In this document: positions 8,610 to 16,587 of the stretch, one piece after another | Layout: each line of letters begins with the position of its first letter | Numbering within the stretch: position 1 is the first letter of the stretch | Source: Acidithiobacillus ferruginosus | GTDB taxonomy: Bacteria; Pseudomonadota; Gammaproteobacteria; Acidithiobacillales; Acidithiobacillaceae | DNA: 20,661 nucleotides | Assembly: GCF_018854495.1 (NCBI RefSeq) | Contig: NZ_JABBDR010000002.1 | Coordinates: forward strand, 1-20,661 | Direction of reading: 5' to 3' | The notes under the pieces: generated by a model | Database searches by the model: none | What the model was told of the DNA's origin: nothing | Seen by the model: only the letters and a program-made list of their open reading frames with translations | Made by a program: the position numbers and the translations under genes

Positions 8610-8625
8610 GGTGGTACCACCTTTT
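8610..8625 (+). terminator. Candidate terminator of the rluD-def operon
   Basis: Perfect palindrome GGTGGTACCACC (8610-8621) followed at once by TTTT (8622-8625). It can fold into a short stem with a 2-4 nt loop, and the T-run is in the right place for the plus-strand operon. The stem is short, so termination would be weak. Confidence 0.4.
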
Positions 8626-8654
8626 GCGCTGCTCGTGCGTCGTAAACTGAGGTC

Positions 8655-8669
8655 CATCCGCCGCGGATG
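8655..8669. repeat. Inverted repeat CATCCG-CCG-CGGATG next to the permease stop
   Basis: Six-bp perfect arms with a 3-nt loop, three bases beyond the minus-strand permease stop. It could be part of the permease's 3' end; there is no T-run just after it on the minus strand. Confidence 0.4.
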
Positions 8670-8672
8670 AAA

Positions 8673-10265
8673 CTACAGTTCCACTCCTTCCTGGTTCATG
8701 ACCGAGAAATACTCGGATATCTGGCTGTCGGGCACCGTCACCTTCAACGCCCAGACCATGGAGAGGAGCGCCAGCGCTGCAACGGCCACCATGGACCAGA
8801 AAAAGGGAATGACTCCTTGGCCACCCAATACCTTGGGTCCAAACCAGGAAAGCACCCAGAGCCCGAAAAAATAAGGGAATATCCAGGTGATATGCTTGAA
8901 CCCCAAGGGAGTGCCATCCCGGCTACGGCTGCCACGAATCCTGTATACGATGCCATATAGGATCAGGATGGCGAACAGCGTGCCGAAAATGTAGGTCAGC
9001 GCCTTGAAACCGCCCCAGTAGGCGACGAGTGAAGAAAGGATAAACGCAATGGGCGCGATGATCTGCGCGCCCCACAAGCGGAAAGGTCTTTCCAGATCGG
9101 GCATGGAACGGCGCAATTGCAGCAGGACGATAGGTCCGATACCGTAGGTGATTACCGAGATGGTAGTAATAAAGCCCACCAGTTTCTGCCAGGAAGGAAA
9201 GGGCAGGAAGTAGATGCACCCGATCACATAGGCGACGATGATCCCCACCCAGGGTACCCCCCCTTCGGTGATCCTGGTAAAGAAGCTGGGGCCTGCGCCG
9301 ACTTCGCCGTTGGCGACCACGGCGCGGGCCGCGGATGTGGCATATACCAGGGCGGTGCCTCCCGGAGAGATCAACGCGTCGGCGTAAATCAGGACCGCCA
9401 GCCAGCCTATTCCCAAAAGAGAGGCAATGGCGGCAAAGGGACCAAATACCCCGGAAAAACTCAGTTTGGCCCAGCCTTGGGTCAGTTGTGACGGGGGCAT
9501 GCTGACCAAAAAGGCCCATTGCAGACTGACGTAAATGATCGCACCGATCACGATGGCACCAATTACCGCCAGGGGAATATGTTTGCCAGGTTCGCGGCTT
9601 TCGCCACCCAGTTCGATCGCCTGTCGAAAACCCAGGTAGCTGAAGACAATGCCCGATGATGCGACGGCAACGAACATGCCATGCACGTTTTCATGCCAGT
9701 GAAGGACATGCAAATTTTCGGGATGATAGGAGAATGCCACGAGGACGATAATGGTAAGGACGGGTACGGCCAGTTTCCACCAGCCCAGTCCGGTAAAAAT
9801 GTTGGCTACCCGGCGAATGCCTAAAAAATTGAGCAGGAACATGAACCCCAGAAGCACTACGGAGCTTATGAGTCCCAGGCCGCTCAGCAGGCCGGTGTCG
9901 CCTACCAACAGTCCGGGAATATAATTGTTGGCATAGGTCAGTACGGCGACCACCTCCACTGGAGCGATGGCGATGTAGAACATAAACAACAGCCACGCCC
10001 AGATCTTACCGAGTAGATTGCCATGTACCACGTTAGCAATGTGTGTGGCGGCACCTGCTTTTGGAAATAAAGGTCCGACCTCGGCATAAGTCAGGCCGAG
10101 AAACAAAATGGTAATGGCGCCAATCAGCCATGAATAAATACTGAGGGGTCCGGCCACCTGCGCTGCAGCCAGCGGACCAAATAGCCAGCCGGAACCGATG
10201 ATTCCTCCCAGACTGGCGAAAATAAGCCCTGAAAATCCTACCTCTCTCTTTAGCTTCCCAGCCAT
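8673..10265 (-). CDS. APC-family amino-acid permease (aspartate/proton symporter-like)
   Basis: 530-aa integral membrane protein with about twelve hydrophobic segments. The N-terminus carries the APC-superfamily TM1 motif GGIIGSGWLFG (20-30), whose unwound glycines contact the amino-group and carboxylate of the substrate. The overall look, including the KLKREVGFSGLIF start, resembles the Bacillus YveA-type aspartate-proton symporters, but substrate cannot be set from sequence. The start at 10265 is chosen because AGAGGC lies about 9 nt upstream and the motif then sits where the family expects; the longer opening to 10370 is not hydrophobic and lacks support. Sampled lines are 32/60 (9181) and 34/60 (9541) G+C, below the 38-42/60 seen in nearby operons, hinting at later acquisition. 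It stands alone, convergent with def. Confidence 0.88.
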   Translation of the reverse strand: MAGKLKREVGFSGLIFASLGGIIGSGWLFGPLAAAQVAGPLSIYSWLIGAITILFLGLTYAEVGPLFPKAGAATHIANVVHGNLLGKIWAWLLFMFYIAIAPVEVVAVLTYANNYIPGLLVGDTGLLSGLGLISSVVLLGFMFLLNFLGIRRVANIFTGLGWWKLAVPVLTIIVLVAFSYHPENLHVLHWHENVHGMFVAVASSGIVFSYLGFRQAIELGGESREPGKHIPLAVIGAIVIGAIIYVSLQWAFLVSMPPSQLTQGWAKLSFSGVFGPFAAIASLLGIGWLAVLIYADALISPGGTALVYATSAARAVVANGEVGAGPSFFTRITEGGVPWVGIIVAYVIGCIYFLPFPSWQKLVGFITTISVITYGIGPIVLLQLRRSMPDLERPFRLWGAQIIAPIAFILSSLVAYWGGFKALTYIFGTLFAILILYGIVYRIRGSRSRDGTPLGFKHITWIFPYFFGLWVLSWFGPKVLGGQGVIPFFWSMVAVAALALLSMVWALKVTVPDSQISEYFSVMNQEGVEL

Positions 10266-10340
10266 GATCGATTGCCTCTTTGAATTGGGTACCATGCCAA
10301 AGGTGGATGCGCAGCAGGTGAGGTCGGTCAGCGGGCTGCC

Positions 10341-10361
10341 TGGTCTGACCAAAAACCAAAA
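10341..10361. repeat. Dyad TGGTC-T-GACCA with tandem ACCAAAA repeat upstream of permease
   Basis: An 11-bp dyad (10341-10351) overlaps two tandem ACCAAAA copies (10348-10354, 10355-10361) about 80 bp before the permease start. It could be an operator. The surrounding 232-bp gap between the permease start and the rfbB stop otherwise shows no gene and no convincing -35/-10 pair. Confidence 0.3.
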
Positions 10362-10497
10362 GTGGGCCATTCGCTCCGCAAACGAGGTCGCCTATCGTTT
10401 CGACGCCTTGCCTCCATGGCGGCGCTGATGGTGCTACAGATCATTTTTGCATACGTCCCGTGGCAAGGTGGAGGCCATAAGGCAGGAACCTGGGCGG

Positions 10498-11637
10498 CTA
10501 GGCTTTCAGCGCTCCGTACTGCACATCCAGCCATTCCCGATAACTCCCATCCATGATTTTCTGCCACCACTGCGGGTGCTCCAGATACCAACGGATGGTC
10601 TGACGGATGCCGGTGGGGAAGTCTACGGCGGGCTTGAACCCAAGCTCCCGGGTGATTTTCGTGGCGTCGATGGCATAGCGGCGGTCATGGCCGGGCCGGT
10701 CACGGACATGCTGGATGAGATCGGCACTTTTCCGCCCCTGCGCCGCCGCCGAATGGGGAAAGGCTTGCAGCCATCGCGGATCTTCGGCGAAGAGTTCGTC
10801 CATGATTTCGCCGATGAGCCGCACGATGTCGATGTTGGCCCACTCGTTGCAGCCGCCGATGTTATAACTTTCTCCTTCCTGTCCCTGTTCCAGGATCGTC
10901 GCGATACCACGGCAATGGTCTTCCACATAGAGCCAGTCACGGATCTGCCGGCCATCGCCATAGATCGGCAGGGGCTTGTTGTGAAGGATGTTGACGATGA
11001 TGAGGGGAATCAGCTTCTCGGGAAAGTGATAGGGCCCATAGTTGTTGGAGCAGTTGCTGGTGGTGGTGCTGAGCCCGTAGGTGTGCTGATAGGCGCGGAC
11101 CAGGTGATCCGCCCCTGCCTTGCTGGCGGCATAGGGGGAGTTGGGGGCGTAAGGAGTCTCTTCGTGAAAGGCGGGATCCTGCGGACCGAGGGTGCCGTAT
11201 ACCTCATCGGTGGAAATATGGTGAAAGCGGTGGGGTATCCATCCTTGCGGTCCGTCCAGCCAGATCGCCCTGGCGACGCGCAACAGATTGTGGGTACCGA
11301 GGATGTTGGTCTGGATGAAGGCGTCGGGATCGTGGATGGAGCGGTCCACATGGCTCTCGGCGGCGAAGTGGACGATGACGTTGAGGTGATGGTCGGTCAT
11401 GACCCGTTCTACCAGCAGGGCATCATTGATGTCGCCCTGTACGAAGCGGAAACCACTGTGCTGTTCCAGCCCTTCCAGATTATGACGGTTGCCGGCGTAG
11501 GTGAGGGCGTCCAGGGCAATGAGCGTGGCGCGGGGATGTTGCTGCAGCCAGTGGTGGCAGAAGTTGGCGCCGATGAAGCCGGCAGCTCCGGTCACCAGCA
11601 GGCGTTTTTCGACGATGGAGTCAGTGGTAACGGACAT
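10498..11637 (-). CDS. rfbB: dTDP-glucose 4,6-dehydratase
   Basis: Short-chain dehydrogenase/reductase that turns dTDP-glucose into dTDP-4-keto-6-deoxyglucose, the second step of dTDP-rhamnose synthesis for O-antigen or exopolysaccharide. The 379-aa protein has the NAD-binding Rossmann motif GAAGFIG (17-23), the catalytic STDEVYG (T142, D143, E144) and YAASK (Y168, K172), and the RHNLEGL and SNNYGPYHFPEKLIP segments typical of RmlB. It is slightly longer than E. coli RmlB (361 aa) mainly through an N-terminal leader and a C-terminal tail. AAGGAA lies about 6 nt before the ATG. It is transcribed 19 nt after rfbD. The partners rfbA and rfbC are not in the window. Confidence 0.95.
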   Translation of the reverse strand: MSVTTDSIVEKRLLVTGAAGFIGANFCHHWLQQHPRATLIALDALTYAGNRHNLEGLEQHSGFRFVQGDINDALLVERVMTDHHLNVIVHFAAESHVDRSIHDPDAFIQTNILGTHNLLRVARAIWLDGPQGWIPHRFHHISTDEVYGTLGPQDPAFHEETPYAPNSPYAASKAGADHLVRAYQHTYGLSTTTSNCSNNYGPYHFPEKLIPLIIVNILHNKPLPIYGDGRQIRDWLYVEDHCRGIATILEQGQEGESYNIGGCNEWANIDIVRLIGEIMDELFAEDPRWLQAFPHSAAAQGRKSADLIQHVRDRPGHDRRYAIDATKITRELGFKPAVDFPTGIRQTIRWYLEHPQWWQKIMDGSYREWLDVQYGALKA

Positions 11638-11656
11638 TGGGCGTTCCTTGAAAGGG

Positions 11657-12526
11657 TCAGATGACTTCGGGCTCGATCAGCATCCGGCGCAACGCTGCGC
11701 GCCAATGGGGCGCAGCGCCCAGCGCGGTGTAACTGGCGGTTTTGTCCAGTATGGCACAGGCGGGACGGCGGGCGGGGGTAGGGTAGGCGCTGGTGGGGAT
11801 CATTTCGATGGGAATGGCGCGGTGCAATCGCCCGGCGGCCACCGCTTCTTCCTGGATGGCCACGGCAAAATCATACCAGGACGCCACCCCGGCATCGGTC
11901 CAGTGCTGAATACCGGTAAAGCCGGGGTGATCCAGGGTACTCCAGATGGCGCAGGCGAGGCCCGCCGCCCAGGTCGGGGTGCCGATCTGGTCTCCTACCA
12001 CCCGCAAGACGTCCCGCTCGGCCAGGAGACGCAGCATGGTTTTGACGAAGTTGCTGCCGTGGGCGCTATAGACCCAGGCGGTACGCAGGATGAGTGCGGC
12101 ATCACCGAGGGTGGCCTGTACCTGCCGCTCACCGTCAGCCTTGCTGGCGCCATAAGCACCAAGGGGTGCCACGGGCGCGTCCGGCGAGTACGGCGTGGCC
12201 TGGGTACCATCAAAGACAAAGTCGGTAGAAAGGTGGATCAGGCGGGCGCCGCAGGCCCGGGCGGCGAGGGAGCAGTGGGCCGCCCCATCGCGGTTCACGG
12301 CATAGGCGAGTGCGGATTCCGACTCGGCGCGGTCCACGGCGGTGTAAGCGGCGGCATTGATGATGGCGTCAGGCCGGAAGGATTCTGCCATCCCGCGAAC
12401 CTGGGCGGCATCCAGAATGTCGAGATCCTGGCGTCCCAGCGCGCGCAGTTCCACCGACGCGGGTCGGCTGCGTTGCAGTTCCCAGCCGACCTGGCCCTGA
12501 GCGCCGAGCAGCAGTACACGATACAT
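11657..12526 (-). CDS. rfbD: dTDP-4-dehydrorhamnose reductase
   Basis: SDR-family reductase (289 aa; E. coli RmlD 299) that performs the last step of dTDP-L-rhamnose synthesis. Visible features are the nucleotide-binding GAQGQVG (8-14), LDILDAAQV, NAAAYTAVDRAE, the catalytic STDFVFDG (T101 region) and YGASK (Y125, K129), and a C-terminal region with GTPTWAAGLA for substrate binding. A GGAG sequence about 8 nt before the ATG sets the start. The gene is first of the rfbD-rfbB pair and follows the unknown one-TM gene by 29 bp, so it may be co-transcribed with galU. The reaction before it (RfbC epimerase) must be encoded elsewhere. Confidence 0.94.
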   Translation of the reverse strand: MYRVLLLGAQGQVGWELQRSRPASVELRALGRQDLDILDAAQVRGMAESFRPDAIINAAAYTAVDRAESESALAYAVNRDGAAHCSLAARACGARLIHLSTDFVFDGTQATPYSPDAPVAPLGAYGASKADGERQVQATLGDAALILRTAWVYSAHGSNFVKTMLRLLAERDVLRVVGDQIGTPTWAAGLACAIWSTLDHPGFTGIQHWTDAGVASWYDFAVAIQEEAVAAGRLHRAIPIEMIPTSAYPTPARRPACAILDKTASYTALGAAPHWRAALRRMLIEPEVI

Positions 12527-12555
12527 GTCAGTTTCTCCGGGCTTGCATCGCCCAC

Positions 12556-13062
12556 TCAGTCTGCGCGCCCGACAGGGGCGTAGAGGTATTCATAAAAGTT
12601 GTCCATGGCGATACCCTGAGTGTCATAGCCGGTGACCTGAATCATATCACCACGGACTCCTATGGCGACCATACAGGCATGCCGCGCCGGGAGCGCACCG
12701 GCTGCGACGAAAGACGGACCACTATGGCCACAGGCGTTGCCGGGATACTCCCGATTCAAACGCGAGATCAGCGTCCCTGCCATCTGCCGGGCTTGTTGCG
12801 ATGAAGCGGCGGCGAAGGCACGTTCGTTGCGCCAGGCGTTTACTATGGTTTGGCGTTCCTGCGCACTGGTCGCCTGGGACAACGCTTCCCGATGCAGTTG
12901 ATCCAGCGTCTGTAAGGCGATATAGAGGTCCGCACGCGCACCGCTTTGCTGGTCGATGATGTGCACGCTCAGGGCGATGGCAAGGGCACCATAGACGGCA
13001 ATGACGATGCCGAGTATCCAGGCGAAACGCAGACGGGCGGATGCCGATGGACGGTCTGCCAT
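12556..13062 (-). CDS. Unknown protein with one N-terminal membrane segment
   Basis: 168-aa product that I do not recognise. Residues 13-35 form one strong hydrophobic helix after a short basic N-terminus, so the protein is probably a bitopic inner-membrane protein with the rest in the periplasm. Residues 38-110 look alpha-helical with many Ala, Gln and Arg. The C-terminal part (about 105-165) contains two cysteines (NACGHSG and RHACMVAIG) that could form a disulfide, and a beta-rich stretch. The start overlaps the stop of the DUF3579 gene (TGATG), which argues that it is a real, coupled gene. It lies between galU/DUF3579 and rfbDB. Confidence 0.7.
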   Translation of the reverse strand: MADRPSASARLRFAWILGIVIAVYGALAIALSVHIIDQQSGARADLYIALQTLDQLHREALSQATSAQERQTIVNAWRNERAFAAASSQQARQMAGTLISRLNREYPGNACGHSGPSFVAAGALPARHACMVAIGVRGDMIQVTGYDTQGIAMDNFYEYLYAPVGRAD

Positions 13063-13394
13063 CAGGGGCGCCGACGCCGTGTCCCGCGGGGTCGGCGGGC
13101 GGGTTGCGGTGTCAGGCGATCGGAGATGCTGCCTTCTTCGTGCCGCACCTGCAGGCGATTCTCGGCCGCGAAACGCATGATTTCTGCAAAGGCCTCCGGG
13201 CGAATCTCTTCGAGGCTCTCGTCCATGATGATCGCCGCATTGCCGTTGATGGTGGCGGGTTCGATGAGAGGCAGGTAGTGAATTTTATGATCCGCGCCGA
13301 AATGTGCCAGCCCGACGCCTTCGATGAGCATCTCCGCCCAGGCCGATGGGCGGAATTTGCCGCCATTTTCGGTGATTCCGTCGATGATGATCAT
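13062..13394 (-). CDS. DUF3579-family small protein with arginine-rich tail
   Basis: 110-aa cytosolic protein resembling the DUF3579 family of beta/gammaproteobacteria, which has no known function. The pattern includes an N-terminal IDGITENGGKFRPSAWAE (family: gVTedGrpFRPSdWAERL), a central HYLPLIEPATINGNAAIIMDESL and a C-terminal PEAFAEIMRFAAENRLQV. The last 18 residues are unusual: eight are arginine (93, 100, 101, 103, 106-109) with several prolines, a basic tail that extends beyond the conserved core and might bind nucleic acid or membrane. GAGGAG lies about 12 nt before the ATG. Overlaps the next gene by 1 nt. The family call is from memory of its consensus. Confidence 0.72.
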   Translation of the reverse strand: MIIIDGITENGGKFRPSAWAEMLIEGVGLAHFGADHKIHYLPLIEPATINGNAAIIMDESLEEIRPEAFAEIMRFAAENRLQVRHEEGSISDRLTPQPARRPRGTRRRRP

Positions 13395-13419
13395 GGATGC
13401 AAGCGCTCCTCGGGGAAAC

Positions 13420-13436
13420 GGGCGATGATAGCGCCC
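13420..13436. terminator. Short hairpin between galU and the DUF3579 gene
   Basis: GGGCG-ATGATAG-CGCCC, 5-bp stem with a 7-nt loop, in the 64-bp gap after the galU stop (minus strand). No T-run follows on the minus strand, so read-through is likely. Confidence 0.25.
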
Positions 13437-13458
13437 ATTCCGGAGAGAATGAAGGGGG

Positions 13459-14355
13459 TCACGGAAAGGTCTCGGCCGACGCCTGGGGCTCGCAAAGGCT
13501 GTCCATGTACCGGGTGAAATCGGCGCCTACCTCGGGGTGTAGTTTGCCGAAGGCGATGGTCGCCTTCAGATAGCCGAGCTTGTCGCCGCAGTCAAAGCGC
13601 CGCCCGGAAAAAAGATAGGCCAGCACCTGCCGTTCATTCAACAGGTGGGCGATGGCGTCCGTCAGTTGAATCTCGCCGCCCGCGCCCTGTTGGGTTTGCT
13701 CCAGAAAGTGGAATACCCGCGCCGGGAGGATGTAGCGTCCCACCACTCCCAGATTGGAGGGGGCATCCTCGGGTTTGGGCTTTTCGACGATGCCGCTGAC
13801 CTGGTAGATACGATCATCCCAGGGCCGCGCATCGACCACGCCGTAGCGGGTGGAATGTTCTCGCGGGATTTCTTCGACGCCGAGGATGCCTGCCTGATAG
13901 CGGCGGTACTGTTCCACCATTTGCGCAAGCACGGGAGGCTCACCCAGCATCAGATCGTCCGCCAGCAGGACCGCAAAGGGTTCGTCACCCACCACCGGAC
14001 GGGCCATCAGCACGGCATGTCCGAGGCCGAGAGGGTAGGGCTGGCGCAGAAAAATGGTGCTGACGTGACTGGGCAGAATGCTCTGTACCTGCTTGAGCAA
14101 ATCCGCCTTGCCGCGTTTTTCCAGCTCGATTTCCAGTTCGTAGGAAACGTCGAAGTGGTCTTCGATGGCACGCTTGCCACGTCCACTGATGAAAATGAGC
14201 TGATCGCAGCCTGCGGCGATGGCTTCCTCCACAGCATACTGAATGAGCGGCTTGTCCACTATCGGCATCATTTCCTTGGCGCTCGCCTTGGTGGCCGGGA
14301 GAAAACGGGTGCCCAGACCGGCCACGGGGAATACTGCCTTGCGCACTTCAGCCAT
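13459..14355 (-). CDS. galU: UTP-glucose-1-phosphate uridylyltransferase
   Basis: Nucleotidyltransferase of 298 aa (E. coli GalU 302) making UDP-glucose from UTP and glucose-1-phosphate for exopolysaccharide, LPS and trehalose-type pathways. The GalU signature [17 protein letters not shown] begins at residue 13, with [15 protein letters not shown] following and the GLGHAV and LADDLM segments of the active site further on. A perfect AAGGAG (14363-14368) stands 7 nt before the ATG, and a good sigma-70 type promoter lies in the 77-bp gap upstream, so galU can start its own transcript towards rfbB. It is distinct from RfbA (dTDP-glucose) by these motifs. Confidence 0.96.
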   Translation of the reverse strand: MAEVRKAVFPVAGLGTRFLPATKASAKEMMPIVDKPLIQYAVEEAIAAGCDQLIFISGRGKRAIEDHFDVSYELEIELEKRGKADLLKQVQSILPSHVSTIFLRQPYPLGLGHAVLMARPVVGDEPFAVLLADDLMLGEPPVLAQMVEQYRRYQAGILGVEEIPREHSTRYGVVDARPWDDRIYQVSGIVEKPKPEDAPSNLGVVGRYILPARVFHFLEQTQQGAGGEIQLTDAIAHLLNERQVLAYLFSGRRFDCGDKLGYLKATIAFGKLHPEVGADFTRYMDSLCEPQASAETFP

Positions 14356-14381
14356 ACTTCGTCTCCTTATGCTGTGGCAAG

Positions 14382-14411
14382 AGTATAACGAAAACTGCAG
14401 GTTTGCCGCAA
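14382..14411 (-). promoter_or_regulatory. Candidate sigma-70 promoter of galU
   Basis: On the minus strand TTGCGG (14406-14411), 18-nt spacer, TATACT (14382-14387, five of six consensus bases). The start point would fall near 14375, about 20 nt before the galU ATG and leaving room for the AAGGAG. Confidence 0.6.
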
Positions 14412-14432
14412 AGTGCCGGCCAAACAGGGCCG

Positions 14433-15128
14433 TTATTGGTCCGGTTCCGGATGACGGCTTGCCGCCGGTCTGGCTGATTCAGAGTTGCCGCCAGGCTTGT
14501 CGCGGATGGCTTTTCCGCCGCCCACCCCGCCCGCCATGGCGAAGCGCAGGGCCTGTTGCGGGCTGAGGTCGGGCAGGGGGATGACTTTGTCGCGTGGCAC
14601 GAGGCAGGTAAAGCCGCCGATGCCGTAGCTCATGGGGATAAATACCGCGACGCAATCCTCGGGCAGGTGCGGTAATTCGCTGAGGGTGTCGCGCGTGATC
14701 AGACCGATGATATAGCCCATGTCACCACCCTGGCGCACCAGCACGGCGCTGCGGAAACCGCGGTCCGTTCCGCCAAACAGCAGGCCTACCGTTTCGTGAA
14801 TGGTGCTGTAGAGGCTATGCAGTACGGGAATGCGTCCGAGCACGGCGTTCAGTTTTTCAAAAATCCAGGCGGTCAGGACGTGGGAGGCGAGGAAGCCGAC
14901 ACCGAGAATGATCAGCAGCGTCAGCAACAGGCCCAGACCGGGGATATCGATACCAAAAATCGCTCTGATCGGCGCCTCGAAAAGACTGTTCAGCCAGCCG
15001 CCAATCCACAGCACCACGTAAACCGTCAGCCCGATAGGCAGCGAGATGAGTAAACCTTGAACGAACCAGCGGCGCAGGTGAATGCGCTGGAAGAGGGACT
15101 TCTCGCTGACGGGAACGGGTAGTGTCAT
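14433..15128 (-). CDS. DUF502-family inner membrane protein
   Basis: 231-aa member of the DUF502 membrane family, function unknown. After a short cytosolic N-terminus there is a hydrophobic segment at about 24-48 ([20 protein letters not shown]) and a second one at about 64-86 ([21 protein letters not shown]). A conserved soluble region follows with [42 protein letters not shown] and [21 protein letters not shown], all typical of the family. The C-terminus is a glycine/serine/proline-rich tail. DUF502 genes often sit near housekeeping genes and no enzymatic role is known. It may be in the galU transcript or have its own promoter (below). It lies immediately downstream of glrR on the same strand. 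Confidence 0.85.
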   Translation of the reverse strand: MTLPVPVSEKSLFQRIHLRRWFVQGLLISLPIGLTVYVVLWIGGWLNSLFEAPIRAIFGIDIPGLGLLLTLLIILGVGFLASHVLTAWIFEKLNAVLGRIPVLHSLYSTIHETVGLLFGGTDRGFRSAVLVRQGGDMGYIIGLITRDTLSELPHLPEDCVAVFIPMSYGIGGFTCLVPRDKVIPLPDLSPQQALRFAMAGGVGGGKAIRDKPGGNSESARPAASRHPEPDQ

Positions 15129-15135
15129 TAGGCTG

Positions 15136-15148
15136 TTGACGGAGTCAA
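15136..15148. repeat. Perfect dyad TTGAC-GGA-GTCAA in the DUF502 leader
   Basis: Five-bp perfect arms with a 3-nt spacer, 8 bp before the DUF502 start and downstream of the putative -10. It could be an operator or a leader hairpin that affects ribosome access. Confidence 0.35.
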
Positions 15149-15157
15149 AGTGGGCTC

Positions 15158-15185
15158 AGTGTAGCAAGATCGGCGATGGGGGCAA
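15158..15185 (-). promoter_or_regulatory. Candidate sigma-70 promoter of the DUF502 gene
   Basis: On the minus strand TTGCCC (15180-15185), 16-nt spacer, TACACT (15158-15163), in the 72-bp gap after glrR. It would give a leader of about 25 nt. Confidence 0.45.
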
Positions 15186-15200
15186 AGCACCGGCCTGACG

Positions 15201-16586
15201 TTATTCCTCATCCCGGTCCTCGGGATTCTTGAAAAGTTGCGGAGCCAGACTGTGCTTGCGCATCAGCTTGTAAAGATCGGTCCGGTGTCGGCCGGCAATG
15301 CGTGCGGCACGGGAGATGTTGCCATCTGTCGCGCGTAGCAGATTTTCCAGGTAGCCGCGCTCAAAGGCGGCCTTGGCATCCTGCAGGGGAGGAAAGGCAC
15401 TCTGGCCACCCTGGCGGCCGTTGTCGGGGATGGCGTCGGCGGCGACCCAGCCTTTTTCGGTGACTGCCGCGGCAAAGGTGATGGCATTCTCCAACTCCCG
15501 GACGTTGCCGGGCCAGGATCGTTGCATCAGCTTGTCGAGGGCCTCGGGACTGAAACCCAGGATATCCCGGTTCATGCGCTGACTCTCCCGGTCCAGAAAG
15601 TGCTGGGCCAGCAGCAGGATGTCTTCCGCTCTTTCGCTCAGGCTGGGGACCCGCAGCGGGATGACATGCAGGCGATAGTAAAGATCTTCGCGGAAGGTGC
15701 CGTCGGCAGTAAGGGCGTGAATGTCCTGATGGGTGGCACTGATGACCCGCAGGTCGACCGAAATTTCCGTTTTGGCGCCGACGGGGCGCAAGGTACCTTC
15801 CTGAAGGACGCGGAGCAATTTGACCTGCAGGGTGAGAGGCAGGTCGGCGATTTCATCGAGGAACAGCGTGCCGCCGCTGGCGCTGCGGATCAATCCGGTG
15901 TGATCCTGGGTGGCGCCGGTGAAGGCGCCCTTGACATGGCCGAAGAGCTCGCTCTCCGCCAGCGCGGCGGGGATGGCACCGCAATTGACCGCAACGAACG
16001 GGCCGTCACAGCGTGGGCTGGCATCGTGGATGGCGCGAGCGACGCGTTCCTTGCCGGAACCGCTTTCTCCGGAAAGGAAAACGCTGGCTTTCGAGTTGGC
16101 AACGCAGGCCAGTTCATCCACCAGCGCCGCCATGGCGGGGCTGCGATGGAGGATGCTCTGCCCGGCCTGTTGCCTCAACGCCGCCCGGAGTTTGCGGGTT
16201 TCCTGCCCGGCGTGGCGCTGCGCCAGGGCGGCGGTGGTTAACTCCTGGAGCTCTTCATTGCTGAAGGGTTTGCTCAGATATCCGAAGGCCTGGGCACGCA
16301 TGGCGGCCACGGCGTTGGGGATGCTGCCGTGGGCGGTGAGGAGGATGACGGGGAGGTCGGGATCGAGGGCCTGCACCGTCTCCAGCACGGCCATTCCATC
16401 CATGCCCGGCATGCGCAGATCGGTGATGACCAGATCCGGTCTGGCCGTCTGCAACGTCTGCATGCCCTGTACGGGATCACTGCTGGCCAGGACGTGGTAT
16501 CCCTCACTTTCCAGCCAGAGGCCGAGCAGGCGCAGAAAGTCGGGATCATCGTCAATGGTGAGGATGATGGGAGCTGGTCTGGGCAT
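15201..16586 (-). CDS. glrR: Sigma-54-dependent response regulator GlrR (QseF/YfhA) type
   Basis: 461-aa NtrC-type activator. Receiver domain at about 5-120 with acidic residues IDDDPD, phosphorylation site D56, T84 and K106. AAA+ domain at about 145-380 with Walker A GESGSGKE (173-180), the sigma-54-contacting GAFTGA loop (220-225), Walker B GGTLFLDEI (238-246) and SWPGNVREL. The C-terminal HTH NISRAARIAGRHRTDLYKLMRKHSL at 423-447 resembles that of GlrR of E. coli. In enterobacteria GlrR drives glmY from a sigma-54 promoter and acts with GlrK. Start at 16586 sits 1 nt after the lipoprotein stop; an upstream ATG at 16607 is possible. The trio kinase-lipoprotein-regulator gives strong context. 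Target genes are not visible here. Confidence 0.93.
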   Translation of the reverse strand: MPRPAPIILTIDDDPDFLRLLGLWLESEGYHVLASSDPVQGMQTLQTARPDLVITDLRMPGMDGMAVLETVQALDPDLPVILLTAHGSIPNAVAAMRAQAFGYLSKPFSNEELQELTTAALAQRHAGQETRKLRAALRQQAGQSILHRSPAMAALVDELACVANSKASVFLSGESGSGKERVARAIHDASPRCDGPFVAVNCGAIPAALAESELFGHVKGAFTGATQDHTGLIRSASGGTLFLDEIADLPLTLQVKLLRVLQEGTLRPVGAKTEISVDLRVISATHQDIHALTADGTFREDLYYRLHVIPLRVPSLSERAEDILLLAQHFLDRESQRMNRDILGFSPEALDKLMQRSWPGNVRELENAITFAAAVTEKGWVAADAIPDNGRQGGQSAFPPLQDAKAAFERGYLENLLRATDGNISRAARIAGRHRTDLYKLMRKHSLAPQLFKNPEDRDEE

Positions 16587-16587
16587 G

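Noticed and set aside
10447..11664. Long plus-strand open frame opposite rfbB
   Set aside because: It is the GC-driven shadow of rfbB; no family resemblance, no ribosome-binding site, and rfbB has all its catalytic motifs.
11501..12583. Long plus-strand open frame opposite rfbD
   Set aside because: Glycine-rich shadow frame; rfbD on the other strand is unambiguous.
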